The position numbers were made by a program, and so were the translations under genes. Positions 45,023 through 57,564 of a stretch of 64,000 nucleotides of DNA are shown one piece after another; within the stretch, counting starts at the first letter, position 1, and each line of letters begins with the position of its first letter. Below the pieces are notes generated by a model. The model was not told where the DNA came from. It made no database searches and worked only from the letters and a program-made list of their open reading frames with translations. The stretch is from Harmonia axyridis (taxonomy: Eukaryota; Arthropoda; Insecta; Coleoptera; Coccinellidae). The DNA lies in assembly GCF_914767665.1 (NCBI RefSeq), contig NC_059504.1:10418501-10482500 (forward strand). Direction: 5' to 3'.

Positions 45023-45739
45023 AAAATGTCATTTAGCATTTTGTTCGGGAAAATGATTGAAATGAACCTTATAATATATCGTTCAAGATTCCCGGCTCAA
45101 AATTCAAAAATTGCTGACTTGACGAAATGATTGGTACGGAGAACAAAAGCAGGAACTATGGATTTGTAATTTTCATCAGAAGACCGAGTTATATAACAAA
45201 AATAAAATGTTCTGCTCGTTGTCTTATAATATGTGTAAATAAACATCCATCGTTTAGAGATGTTCAGACGTCTTTGAAATTGGCCGTAATTGTTATCTTT
45301 TATTGCATTTAATCGATGGACTGCATCATTTAATTAGCGGAGGTAGTAATACTGCTGGTTTCTTTATAACATCAATGCCAAGATATAAAATTTTTTATGA
45401 CTTGGAAATTAATGAAATTGAAACTTCCAGAATCATCTCCACAGTTGTATCCGGTTATTTTTCTCACCTTTGCCTAATATAAGTTTATAATGTTGCAAAT
45501 AAGCATTGATATAATGAGTTCCTGAATACATTCATTTTCTTGTATAAGAGTTACAGTCTCGTCGAATCTCATATATTGATTTTATTCAGTTTTTTTTAAC
45601 ATAAATGGTTGAAACATTATCCTGATAATCACAAGCCTATCAGGCTTTCGTGAAAACTCAGATTGAATAGAAGTTATAATGATGTCGTAATTTCTAAATT
45701 CATACATTTATTCTCAGTTATGATTATTCGAAAATTATA
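45023..45739. other. No recognisable gene
   Basis: AT-rich spacer without features I can support. Confidence 0.4.
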
Positions 45740-46740
45740 GACATTGGGACGAAACGATAGAGCGATCTGTTTGGAGAAGGAGCACCCAAAGGCGTTTTTT
45801 TATCAATCAAATTAAAACTCTAATTGGAAAATCCTTCTGAAGGGTAATCAACTGATTACTCTGCTATTCGACAAATATTTTATCTGCCTCCAGAGTGACA
45901 TCTGCAACTGCAAGGCAAGACCATTATATCGCAAATTTTACTCGAAGGAATCGAACGGTATCTGTAGCAACCCTTCGAGATCACTTTTGAGGTCCTATAG
46001 ACGGCTAGTCTCAACCAGTACCATAAGGAGACGGTTGCATTCCTCCAATTTAAGGATGAGAAGACCTTTAAGAGTGCCTCGGCTATCACCTGGACATAGA
46101 GCTACCCGTCGGCAATGGGCAGAACACCACCCAGACTGGCTTTTACCACAATGGCGCTACGTACTTTTTTTCGCACGAGTCACGATTCGGTTTACAAAGT
46201 GATAGTCGACGACAAAGGGTTTGGAGAGGTCCAGGCAGAATAGAGCGACTCAATTTCGCCCGGGAAGTTGTACCTTTTCAAGGCGGATCAATAATGTGCT
46301 GGGGGGTATAATGTTCGGTCGCCGTACTCCTCTTATTATCGTTGAACGAAAAATGACTGGGGCCATCTACGTAGAAAACATCATTGAATCAATCATTGTT
46401 CCTCTGCTCAATAAGTTTGGGGATAATTTCATTTATCAGGATGATAACGTCCCACCACAATGCACACGAAGGGTTCAAAACATTCATCAAGTGAACAATA
46501 TCCAGAGAATGAACTGGCCAGCAAACTCACCAGACTTGAATACAATTGAGCACGTATGAGATTACTAAGGGAGAGCAATATCCAATCGCCAAAACCTACT
46601 TTCAACTTTTCAAAAAGAATGAAAATATATGCATGAAAATGTCATTTATGACTTGATTCGTGGGATACCTAGGCGTATTGGGCAGTTGATTGAAAGAAGA
46701 GGTGGTAATACGGACTATTGAATTTGGATTCAGTTGTGGA
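45740..46740 (+). pseudogene. Tc1-like transposase relic
   Basis: Plus-strand fragments in several frames. TSATARQDHYIANFTRRNRT with VSVATLRDHF (about 45895-45990) matches the second HTH region. STIRRRLHSSNLRMRRPLR, HRATRRQWAEHHPDWLLPQW (45987-46160) leads to a damaged first-Asp block. GGIMFGRRTPLIIVE, FIYQDDNVPPQCTRRVQ (second Asp) and MNWPANSPDLNTIEHV (third acidic region) lie at 46290-46556. Frameshifts and stops throughout; terminal repeats were not located. Confidence 0.87.
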
Positions 46741-46997
46741 ATAACTATAATTAATCAAAAATAAATAATCGATAAATTTAGATTTTTTCTCATCTTTCCT
46801 TTTTTGTCTCATCCTGCATGAAGCAAAGAGTTACAAACAAAGATTTTCTATTAAATATATTGCAGTTGAAATAGAGAAAAATATTCACCTCAGTACCAGA
46901 ACATATATTGTTTATTTCTTAAGAAACCTAGGGTTGACCTATTTTTGACGATATGTGTATATGTGATAGCACTGGTAACCAATGTAAAAGTGTAGAT

Positions 46998-47296
46998 CAG
47001 TGGTGTACCCAGACATAAGCCTTGGGGGGTGAAAAAAAAATGGTTAATCGTTTGCGATGACCTTTGAATTTACAGATACTCTTGGAGATAGATTTTCACC
47101 TGTCGAAGTGTCAGCTGTTATTCAAACGCAAAAAATTTGATGATTTTCCTGCATCAATTTTCCTTCTTTTGAAGAAGTTTTCTGAAAATGTTAGCTTATT
47201 TATAATAAGATTGTGATATATAAGGTTGTGACTTATAATGGATATTCATCCTGGTGGGGATATATCCTCCTTATACTCCCCTAGGATACGCCACTG
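46998..47296. mobile_element. hAT-like MITE, CAGTGGYGTA ends, 8-bp target duplication
   Basis: A 299-bp element, left end CAGTGGTGTACCCAG, right end CTAGGATACGCCACTG, flanked by GTGTAGAT on both sides (46990-46997, 47297-47304). Same terminal motif as 19089-19373. Non-coding. Confidence 0.88.
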
Positions 47297-47430
47297 GTGT
47301 AGATCTAATAGTTCCACTGATATCATAGAAATGTTCAGCTGTGCATCAATTACATGAGCACTATTGAAAAGGAAATCGATGCTGCAGCCGTAGTCATGGC
47401 GACCCTTTGGCCGATATCGTTTCCCTCAAT

Positions 47431-48627
47431 AATGGCATACTTTTCTCTTTGAAATGGAATAAATTTCAAAATATACTGTTTTTTTATGTCAAAATGAAAT
47501 AAACCTCTTACAATATACTATTTTCGCAAGTCCTCTGTACACCTCCAAGTCCAAGATCGTTTTCCATCATTAATGGCATACTTTTCTTTTTAAAATATTA
47601 TAAACATCCATTAATTTCAAAATATACTCCTTTTTTTTAATGTCAAAATGAAACAAACCTCTTACAGTATACTATTTTCGCACGTCCTCTGTACACCTCC
47701 AAGTCCAAGATCGTTTTTCATCATTAATGGCGAACTTTTCGTTTTCTCTTTGAAATGGAATAAACACCCATTATTTTCAAAATATACTCCTTTTCTTTAA
47801 GTCAAAATGAAACAAACTTCTTACATTATACTATTTTCGCGCGTCCTCTTTACACCTCCAAGTCCATGATCGTTTTCTATCATTGATGGCATACTTTTCT
47901 CTCTGAAATGGAATAAACACCCATTAATTTCAAAATATACACCTTTTCTTTAAGTCAAAATGAAACAAACTTCTTACATTATACTATTTTCGCGCGTCCT
48001 CTTTACACCTCCAAGTCCAAGATCGTTTTCTATCATTGATGGCATACTTTTCTCTCTGAAATGGAATAAACACCCATTAATTTCAAAATATACTCCTTTT
48101 TTTTAATGTCAAAATGAAACAAACCTCTTACAGTATACTATTTCCGCACGTCCTCTGTACACCTCCATGTCCAAGATCGTTTTCCATCATTAATGGCATA
48201 CTTTTCTCTTTAAAACACCCATTAATTTCAAAATATACTCCTTTTTTTTTAAGTCAAAATGAAAAAACTTTTACAGTATACTATTTTCGGACATTCTCTG
48301 TACACCTCCAAGTCTAAGATCGTTTTCCGATATTAATAGCATACTTTTCTCTTTGAAATGGAATAAAAATCCATAAATTTCAAAATAAACTCGTTTTTTT
48401 AATGTCAAAATGAAACAAACCTCTTACAGTATATTATTTTCGCACGTCGTCTGTACACCTCCAAGTCCGAGAAAGTTTTCTATCATTAACGGCATACTTT
48501 TCTCTTTGAAATGGAATAATCATCCATTAATTTCAATATATACTCGTTTTTTTCAATGCCAAAACGAAACAAACCCCTTACAGTATACTATTTTCGCGCG
48601 TCCTCCGTACACCTCCAAGTCCGAGAT
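47431..48627. repeat. Tandem array, eight ~153-bp units
   Basis: Each unit runs AATGGCATACTTTTCTC, TTGAAATGGAATAAACACCC, ATTAATTTCAAAATATACTC, poly-T, AATGTCAAAATGAAACAAAC, CTCTTACAGTATACTATTTT, CGCACGTCCTCTGTACACCT, CCAAGTCCAAGATCGTTTTC. The motif GGCATAC (or variant) recurs at about 47434, 47575, 47728, 47887, 48041, 48195, 48337 and 48490, giving periods of 141-159 bp. The units are 85-95% alike by eye. The last unit ends in the GC-rich block at 48627. Open frames inside the array are artefacts of periodicity. Confidence 0.93.
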
Positions 48628-48978
48628 GCACCTGCGACTCCGCCAGACGCCCCATCAGATCCCCGTGTACATCAAGTGTATTGTATACCTACCGGAAAGG
48701 AAACCTCGTCGCGTCGTGGGTTTCACATTCTCTCGACCAGCCACGGCACCGGCTTCCAAACGAAAATTCAGAATCGTATCGACAGTTGGTAGTTAAACGT
48801 CCGGGAGAGCTGCTGCAGTCGTGTTTATTGGGCGCCTACACCGCTCGAACAAAACGGGTTTCTTGTTTGTGTTATTGCTCCGCTAGTCTTCGCAGTGTCT
48901 CTCATCAACGACATCTTTCGATTTGTATATTGTGATTGTTGATCTAGACCTTTTGGATTATAATCGCTGCAATAACGT
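48628..48978 (+). promoter_or_regulatory. GC-rich block: probable promoter and non-coding first exon
   Basis: Base composition changes abruptly from the AT-rich array to about half G+C, with CpG-rich text (CCTCGTCGCGTCGTGGG, GGCGCCTACACCGCTCG). It ends AATCGCTGCAATAAC followed by a consensus donor GTAAGTG at 48979. A 56-codon frame from 48628 is not recognised and could be a uORF or chance. The downstream coding exons are not identified, and the long gene-poor stretch to the right would fit a large first intron. Orientation is inferred from the donor only. Confidence 0.4.
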
Positions 48979-51900
48979 AAGTGAAGGTTCTCTTTGTTTA
49001 CTGCTAGATTACAGGAGGATTCGCATATGTCATTGTTTCGGCAAGAAATTCTTGGTACAGGTGTGACTTGGACGTGCATTCAGGTTGTTGTTGGAGGTGT
49101 GGTGACAGCTGGGCTTAGATTGAGACCCCGCATAGGTAGAAATCAGTTCTTCGTTCTTCGCACACGGGGGCAATGAAGATCTGCGGAAAAATCTCAGTTC
49201 CTAATAACTTTAAATCGAGGGAATTAATTCGATCACAAGATCAGTCGGTTTCGCTGAATCTCAAGTCGATAGTCATGCAGAGGTTGAAAGTTTTCTGAAC
49301 TTGAAGACTGCGCTCCAAATTTCAATCAGAATTATCATTTTCACGTCAATTGAACTAATATCCCAACACTGTAACAAAAGTAGTAATTGGCTGTAAAAAA
49401 TATTAAAATCATTACCGTCTCGTGTTATATATTTTATGATTTTGTTTTATTGTTGTCATAAAGGAATTTTATTTGAATTCCATACCTTTATTTATTTCTT
49501 CGGAATTCTTGGGATGAATCATCATGTGAGGTGTTTCTAAACGAAAGAAGCAACCGGTATCTTTAACTTTGATAGTTGCCAACAAGTCTCTGGAAGTATT
49601 ATGAATAGCTACTCTACAATAGCACCTATGTTGAAAAAAGATTTTTCAAAAAGCAAATATATGAAACAATTTAGCGAAAGGATAGTACAGTAAAATAAGA
49701 GGATCAAAGAGTAGTATGAATATCACAATTTTTTTTGAACGATATTACACAACATTACGGCCGCAACAACAATACTGACGTGAAACAGATTTTTGACTAA
49801 TAATGTCATACCATCTTTTCCCTAGATAATTAAACTTCGGTTTCAAGCAATTCACTCAGATATTCCTCTTTTATTTGTAAAAATTGGTTCTTATACTGGT
49901 ACCGCACTAATAAAATACCTACCTACTTACTGGATTCTGAAAGGATAAAAATCATGGAATCAAATTAAAAGATATATACATGTATATTTCCTGAAAAATT
50001 GATCTAATGGAATAATAATTACTTTCTTTATATCTTGGGAGTTTTTTACGGTATATTTTCCATACGATACGTGTTGTGAACGGAAATAAATTCAAAATTT
50101 GTTTTGAATTGATGCGTTCAATTTTGAGTATATGTACCTATTTCAATCAAGAGACATACATATCTATAGGCATCGAGAAAGAAAATTTCCATTGAAGTTG
50201 CTAATATCGAATGTATTTTTACCGACAATTAAAACAACTGGAAACATGTGGATATGCCGGTTTTGCAACTTTACCACACCTGGAAAAAATCAACTGTATT
50301 GACAGGCGAACACCTCTAATTTAATTCAAGTACCTACTTGATACGCGTAGTATTATTTTGAAACGTCGGGTATTGAACGAATAATAGTATGTAGTACCAC
50401 GAATTTTTCCATGATTATGTTATCATCGATGGCTCTTTTGAATTGTTCATGTTTTGCTCAATTTCGCTTGCTTTTTTCTCTCTTTCATTATAAGGCTATT
50501 TGCATAATTTTTTTTAAATTTTTTGGATGTATCAATTTTATGTTTGAGTTATTAAATCAGGGTTTGAGTGGCAGAACAGAGGCATCATCGAATGCCATCT
50601 GAACTTCGCCCTGGGATTGTTTTGATTTTCTGTTCCTTTATAAAGAATTTAAATCAATGAAGTTATTATTATTATTATAAAAACAAAGAAATATGATTAT
50701 GTTAAATTCCACCAGAGTTGATCTGAGAGATGAAAATTCAAATTTCCGAATGTGCAAAACTTGTTTTTTTTATGATACATGAGAACCATCAGAATTATCA
50801 TCTTGGAGAACTTTAACAAACATTCATGAGCACTTTCAGTGAGAATGTACAGGTTACCAGAGGGCAATTATTTTGAGAAACCTAAAAACAACCAACGTTA
50901 ATCTATTCACCTAAACTCTTGAAGAGGTGCTCGAGTTAATTAAGTGGGTGCCACTGAATTTTAAAAATAACTTCAACGAAATAACGTTCATAACAGGTGT
51001 TGAATAAGAGGGCGTACAACCCTTCAAGAAAAATAGACCCGTTAAAAGATAACTCACGTCTCTTTGTTTCACAGGGATAAGGTCTATAATTTTGCCCACC
51101 TACGTAATTTTAGAATTTTGAGACCAGAAAAAAATCTTAAATTATTAGGATTTGAAATCGATTCTATCCGTTCACTGTGTACCTACAAGATAACTCTCAA
51201 ACGGAATGTGTACAGTCTTAAAATTTTAAGGGTATAGGTTTAGGGTCCGAGTATCTCGGTTATATTTTTCATGAGTTATACACTTTTATCAAATTTTGTT
51301 CGTAATGATAGTTTCATTGGGAGTTTGTAGAATTGCGATATCTCATAATCTATCTTCTTATATTTTGTGTGTACTTATATGTAACTCGAGAAGTAACTTA
51401 ATCCATAAAGTGTTTCATATAAAGATTCAACAACGCAGCTTCTACACTAAAAAATTAATCGAGATTTTCTCATATGAAAATCCTCTGAAGTAGAATATTT
51501 TTGGGATACTAGACTTATTTGTTTCGAATTTTTTTGGGTTTTTTTGCAGGAAGGGTTGAAGAAAAGCCAAAATTCAAGAGGATACAAGACAAGCAGGCGT
51601 CGTTTTTTTTTTCAGAATTGTTAATTGTGAAAAAAATGTTTTTATTTCATTCAAAATAGTAATAAAAAGTAAAAATCGAACCCTCCAAGCATGCATTTAT
51701 CATTTTTATTTTCTTTCTCGTTTCCTAAAGGAAATTGCTCCAAAGATATAATGATAAATGACAATGTGTTGAAAGTATATCACGTAATTCTCTGTTTTTC
51801 TTTCATGTCACATCAGACCAGGAAGTTTTGATTATATTTGAGTTCGGAAGCTAGCCTGCAGAAGCTCTCAACTTCACGTCAATACTTTTCCCATTTTTCA

Positions 51901-52600
51901 GATGCTTCTTTTCTGTAACTGATAGTAAAAAAACGCAATTTCAAACAAATTGATAACATTTTTATAGTCCTTCTGAAATAGCGTAATCCTGTGCTAGAAA
52001 CATTTTAGTGCATAACTAACGACATCTTCAAATTCGGCAAACCAACAGTATAGTTGGAATTTTCAACGCTGATTCACGATTTAATAGATGATCCAATTAT
52101 TCGTAATAATGATTAATTTGGAGTCTGCCTTGCGTTATTACGTACCAACTAGGTGTATCATTTTGGAGCACCTTTTTATGTCTGCATTTCCTTCGTTTTC
52201 ATCCCAACCAAATTTGTTGTAGGAGGTTTAACTTTTAACTTTATAATTTTCGAGAAAAAAATTAATATTATCTATTTAATCTTCATTTAGTCATCAAACA
52301 GAAAACAATCATTGCTAATTTTTGAAAAAATTAAAAAGAAATAAAATAATTCAATTTACTGATTTATAGTTGTGATAGCAATAATTTAGACACGAAATTT
52401 TGCATGACTTTTTGTTAACAACTAACTAGGTAGATCCTAATTTAAATTCAATCGAATCGGCATTTTCGAATTAATAGAAAAACAAAATAATCTCGGATGA
52501 CTATAGCTCTCAGAAATATTGCACTGATTTGGCTCATTAACGAATTCAACAGGTGCACTCTAACCTCAAACGTAGCGTACCATGAAAATTATCAGCGTCG
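48979..52600. other. Possible first intron or intergenic DNA; no gene seen
   Basis: 49000-49200 stays relatively GC-rich; the remainder is AT-rich. No coding exon with convincing splice sites was found on either strand. Confidence 0.35.
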
Positions 52601-52920
52601 TATTTTTATTACCTAATCTTTCATGATTATGTTCGTCTTAAAATTTCAAATTATAGACATTCAACCAAAATAATTCAATCAAACGCAAAAACTGTGCTTG
52701 GTCCTATATAATGATACTTTCATTTTATTTTGAATTTTTTTTTCATTTCATATTTTTGATACCTAATCTTTCATGATTATGTTCGTCTTAAAATTTTAAA
52801 TTATAGACCTTCTACCAAAATGATTCAATCAAACGCAAAAAAGTGATAGAAAACTTTGCTTGGTCCTATATGATGACGCTTTCATTTTATTTTGAATTTG
52901 TTCTTATCATTTCATACACA
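52601..52920. repeat. Two-copy tandem duplication, 150-bp period
   Basis: ACCTAATCTTTCATGATTAT begins copies at 52611 and 52761. Both continue with GTTCGTCTTAAAATTT, ATTCAATCAAACGCAAAAA, GCTTGGTCCTATATRATGA and TTTCATTTTATTTTGAATTT. The second has an extra AGTGATAGAAAAC segment. Confidence 0.88.
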
Positions 52921-53791
52921 TTCACCAAAATAGTGAAAAGGTATTTCAGTATTGAATACTCGATAGATATAGAAAGAAAATATGGATAATAAAAACCCCT
53001 AGTGGTAATTTAAGCACAGTAATAATGTTTGATCATAAAATAAATGGTTTTTCAGTAAGAAATGTTAAACTTTGAAATGGTTTTAATTTTTGTTATTTTA
53101 TGACATTTCTTATGTCTTTTGTGTTCAGTAGGTTATGCCACATGATCATGGAAAAATACCAATTTCAACAACGTCTAGAAATGGATAAATTATTGTTTCA
53201 AAATCAATGCTCATTTGCGAAGACCGTGGAAAAATTATGTAAGAAACTATAATGCAAGTGTTGCCATCATAAGCATTTAAAAGTGCAAATTTCTATTGGA
53301 AAACCCTTTATACATATTCTAGTTAAATGAACTTATATTTGATCAATAAAAACTGGTTATATTTCACACATGCCCTTATCATTTTCTGAGCACATTCTGT
53401 GTCTACGATAAAGTAACTCTTGTCGGAGGTAACGATAATTTCTGAACTAGATCATTTGAATTACTAATATGTAGTTAATCGATAGATACTTTTACGTAGT
53501 ATAGACATTCCTACACTCTTTTCATGAAAGAAGCAATATAACTGGATTTCTAAAACCAAAGAAAGTTGAAATGCTACTCCCATTTGAATATTAACACCAT
53601 AGGTTTCACTAGAGATTGTTCATATCCTATATAAAGTTCTCTTTGAATGTTATCGATGTACTAGGACTAGAATATATCATTTGAGTGATAATTGCACCGT
53701 AATTGTGATTTTATAACACAACTAATAAATGTAAAAATTGGGTTGTTTGATAAATACTCGATTAATTTCGTATAACAACTTAATTAAACAG

Positions 53792-53896
53792 TTATCCCCA
53801 CTCCTTGGTCTTGACAATGGCTCTTCCCTCACTACTTGCATCAGGATCAAGATTATCCTTGCTACCTTTAATTGTTGTTCCATTATTTGACACCAT
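53792..53896 (-). other. Small open frame with protein-like composition, unproven
   Basis: The minus-strand frame from ATG 53896 to TAA 53792 has 34 codons and contains KGSKDNLDPDASSEGRAIVK and ends TKEWG. It is balanced, charged and unlike the AT-driven chance frames around it. It might be a terminal coding exon entered by splicing rather than at this ATG. No family recognised. Confidence 0.2.
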
Positions 53897-54846
53897 TCAG
53901 TTGCCATCTTCATCTCAAACTTTAGTGGTGGTATTTCTACATTTCGGGAAAGTTTGAAAAAAGTAAGTGCATTCAAATGACACTTTTAGTAGAAGTGATA
54001 GGTTTCTATTTTGAATTTCGAATTTTGGTTTTATTCTGATACCTATTTTGAACTTCGAATCTTAGTTTTATTTTACTACATCTCTTTACCGATTATTTGA
54101 TGAGTAACTTTTAAAAGAATGGATGTTTTGATTTGTTGTTTTCATTCGAAAGAAATTTTATAAGCGACAGATAAGCCGGTTATTTTTTGACCTTAACCCT
54201 ATATTCGATAAAGTGTAGTGTTAATATTCTCCATCCTGTATTATTTTATTTCCTTGTTTTCTACATCTAGGGTCTTCTGACTTCCGTATAGACATATTCA
54301 AAGCAAACATCATAATATAACTTGTGGAAATGACGAGAATAAAGATCTTATCTTAGACTGGAACGAGGAATTCATTTGTTTTGAGGACCGCATCAATGAT
54401 AACTGAGAGAATGTTAACAATTTTTGTATTCGATTAAAACGTGATTTGTATGATATAATAATTCGTTTTGTTATTAATTGAACTGTAGATAAAATAGCCG
54501 AAACGTATGATTTCAAATTTTGAATGTTTCGATTGAGGTTAATCATCTTTCTGTCGGTTTGAAGACAAGAAATTATTTCGTTCATTGGAACTGGTTGACA
54601 TTGGAAACTATAATTCTCGAACTGGTTCAGTTATCCTATAATTTAGAATTACCAAGAACAATAAGAGTTTGATTAGTCCATTCGAAAGAGTGAAGCGATG
54701 ATTTTGTAATTGTTTTCGTTATTTTTGATAATAACTAGTGGTTGATATGAATGAATAACATAAGCAGGATTTTAGGTGAAAATGCATTTAGCAAAAGGGG
54801 GATATAAGATAAGATATAAGACAAATCAAAAATGATTAAAACATCG
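53897..54846. other. No recognisable gene
   Basis: AT-rich; includes a near-duplicate ATTTTGAATTTCGAATTTTG / ATTTTGAACTTCGAATCTTA pair at 54010-54065. Confidence 0.4.
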
Positions 54847-54854
54847 ATTGCATA

Positions 54855-55532
54855 CAGTGTTGTCAGAAAAAGGTATCTCAGATAATTAACGACATCTTAG
54901 TTACTTTACTTTGAAATATTTCTTTTACCAATGAAGTGTCAAGTATCTAAGATACTTTTCGAAAGAAAATTTTTTTTGTATTAAAAAAGTATTTTAGATA
55001 CCTAAGGTTCCTCAGATAACAAAAAGTATCTGTGCTAAAATATAGAAAAATGAAAGCTATTGCAAATGGTCGAAAGATACCGTTTTCATTTCTGCTATTA
55101 TCGCTATTTTGCCTAGTACTGAAAAAAAATTTTTCCTGAAAATTTAATTTTCTGTGTTCTACGCCTATCTGAAATAAATTTTGTTCGAATTTTTTTGTAC
55201 GTTATTTAATTTTCTAGTTTAATTTGTTTTGAAGTCTGAAATGAAAATTGAAAGATATTCAATATAATACCCATACAACTTTATTGGACCTTCGTTGTTT
55301 TTATATTAGTGTTTTGTCTAAAATTACTGTATATTTTTCTCAACTGAATGAGACAAAAGTACCTACTCGAATATAATATAAAAAGTAACTGGAAAAATCT
55401 TATCAAATATCTTAAGACAATTATCTAAATTTCTTTTTTTGGAGTTACTAGATATTCAAGTATCTTCAAGTACCTTTCCAAAAATGTATCTTGTATCTTA
55501 AATACTCTAGCAAAGTATTTTTGCTAGCTCTT
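54855..55532. mobile_element. hAT-like non-autonomous element with AAGTATCT subterminal repeats
   Basis: A 678-bp element starting CAGTGTTGTCAGAAAAAGG and ending TTTTTGCTAGCTCTT (imperfect inverted ends), flanked by ATTGCATA on both sides (54847-54854, 55533-55540). Both ends carry many AAGTATCT / AGATAC motifs in both orientations, typical of transposase-binding subterminal repeats in hAT elements. Non-coding. Confidence 0.8.
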
Positions 55533-55540
55533 ATTGCATA

Positions 55541-56239
55541 ATGAGTTATTGTTCTTATCGTTCATTGATCTCTTCCCAACTTCGATTTAATATTTTACGT
55601 TTTTTCGATTTTCATTACCATTAATTATTTGCTAGTTTCGCTCAGGTTCACATCTAAGTCACGATGTGTCTATTAAATATAATATCAGGTAGATACAACC
55701 TCTGGTAGGTGCTAAACAACGAAACTCCACTTCAATATCGGCAATGAGGTTATGTTTCGAACAATAGAAAAGGAATGCATGTACCTTTTCTCATGCGTCA
55801 ACTTCTAGTCACGTTATTATAAAGATTTTTATACCGAGAATGAAACTGAAACTGTTCGATGGTTTGGCCTCGACTTTACCACAACGGGTAAATTTATTTT
55901 CTGATATTCAGGGTATACAGTGCATTGGTGCGAGTCTCCGACCAATTGTGACCTTTTTCAACTGAAACAATGTTATCTAATTGAGCCTTTTTATTTATGA
56001 GACTGGGTCAGTTGGTCGTTGGACGTTTTCATCTATCATTACCAATGCGACAATTTAGAAACTACAATTTATTATAATCACATCGTGAATTGAGCACTAT
56101 CACCTATTTCAATAAATACCTAAAGTTATTATTAAACCAAAAGTTGTTATATACTGCTATCCTGACCAAAGAATTTTAGTTCAATTGAAGAATTTTTTTA
56201 ATTACTTTTGGAGCTTAAGGTTTTATTTTATCCTTAAGT
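55541..56239. other. No recognisable gene
   Basis: AT-rich sequence, no supported feature. Confidence 0.4.
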
Positions 56240-57190
56240 CCATATAATATTTTGCACCCTATTTTTTATTATCTTTCACACATGTTTCTGATGTCTCTAG
56301 AAGGATCTGAAAAATGTGGGCACGTAAAAAGTAGTTAAGTATAAGTATAACAAGTGCATGTGAAATTTTTTCATATCTCAGTTATATTGTATAGCATTCT
56401 TTGGGTATATTAATTTCATTTTATATGAATTTTTCAATTCATTATAACTAACTTCTCGCAAATGTTTGATACATATTGTGTGTTTTTAAATATGACTCAA
56501 TTTTTTTGAACTATTTCTCTTGCATAAAATTAAATAATTTCCCCATTGACACAGCTTTTTCACTTTTTTTCAGCACCTTCACAATAACGCTTTCGATTTA
56601 TTTCTATTTTTACTTATTTATTGGAAAAAAATCATTAATAACAAAAATATACATACCTATATAATTCCTGAATCTACTGAATAAATTACTGAAAAATCAC
56701 ATGATAAATTTAATGTTTTCTTTTATTCTTTGCTCCACTAAATGTCCACTAATTGGTCTCAACCCTATTTTCTATCGTCTCTTTCAATTACATACAAAAA
56801 TTAATAATAATATAATAAGGGTGCATCGAGGGGTGCATTTGACATTTTTTCTTCATATGAGAGTTATACTCGCATTGTATATAATCGTGCAGAGTATAGC
56901 GTTTTTTATATTAATTTCATTTTATTTATTATAGATATCTAATTTTTCTCATATATTTATTTATTTTTTCTTTTTTTCAGCGAATTTTTTTATGTTGATC
57001 TAAGCATTAAGAAAAATATTTATTAATATTTCATTGAAAATCAATACCTTTACAATAGTATATATTTCGACTTATTCCTATGTATATAAATACTATTTCG
57101 AATTAAAAAAAAAATAAAAATAGAAAAAATTTTCCAGAAACCACTAATTAAATAACTGACGATTTTTTTTTTTTTTGTGCACCCTAATTT
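56240..57190. repeat. Degenerate ~450-500-bp tandem repeat
   Basis: Parallel blocks recur: GCACCCTATTTTT (56257), CAACCCTATTTTC (56760) and GTGCACCCTAATTTTTC (57177); GTGCATGTGAAATTTTTTC (56355) and GTGCATTTGACATTTTTTC (56832); TATTAATTTCATTTTAT at 56408 and 56911. Strongly diverged, boundaries approximate. Confidence 0.5.
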
Positions 57191-57319
57191 TTCTTTCGTT
57201 CATTTTCCCATTCTGCTGCCTTCAGAAACTATTAAGCTATAGATGATTATCAGACAATAGCATCATCAATCAACTCAATATTTGCATTGACGTAATTCGA
57301 GCGGACAAATATCAATATT

Positions 57320-57556
57320 CATGGGCGCCCGCAGGGGGGGGCCAGGGGGGGCCATGGCCCCCCCTGAGATTTTGATTGTCTCATTTTTCAGCACAACACC
57401 CTCAATATAACTTTCTCAATCCAAAGAGCAAAGACAAAAGGAAAATAATGGATTCACAACAATTTTCCGGTTTTCAATGACAATCATGGACGCCTTATCG
57501 TTTTTCGATAATTTTCATTTTGCCCCCCCTGAGAAAAATTTCTGCGGGCGCCCATG
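57320..57556. mobile_element. hAT-like MITE of the GCGCCCGCAG family, complete copy
   Basis: A 237-bp element, ends CATGGGCGCCCGCAG and CTGCGGGCGCCCATG (perfect inverted repeat), flanked by TCAATATT (57312-57319, 57557-57564). Internal landmarks are a G-rich/C-rich pair, CAGCACAACACCCTCAATAT and ATCATGGACGCCTTATCG. Non-coding. Confidence 0.92.
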
Positions 57557-57564
57557 TCAATATT

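Noticed and set aside
47431..48627. Regular repeats that might suggest a CRISPR array
   Set aside because: The units are contiguous ~153-bp repeats with no short-repeat/unique-spacer pattern, in an intron-containing eukaryotic genome.
48114..48796. Several overlapping plus-strand open frames of 67-128 codons
   Set aside because: They lie mostly in the tandem array, repeat the same peptide text per unit and reflect periodic sequence, not coding selection.
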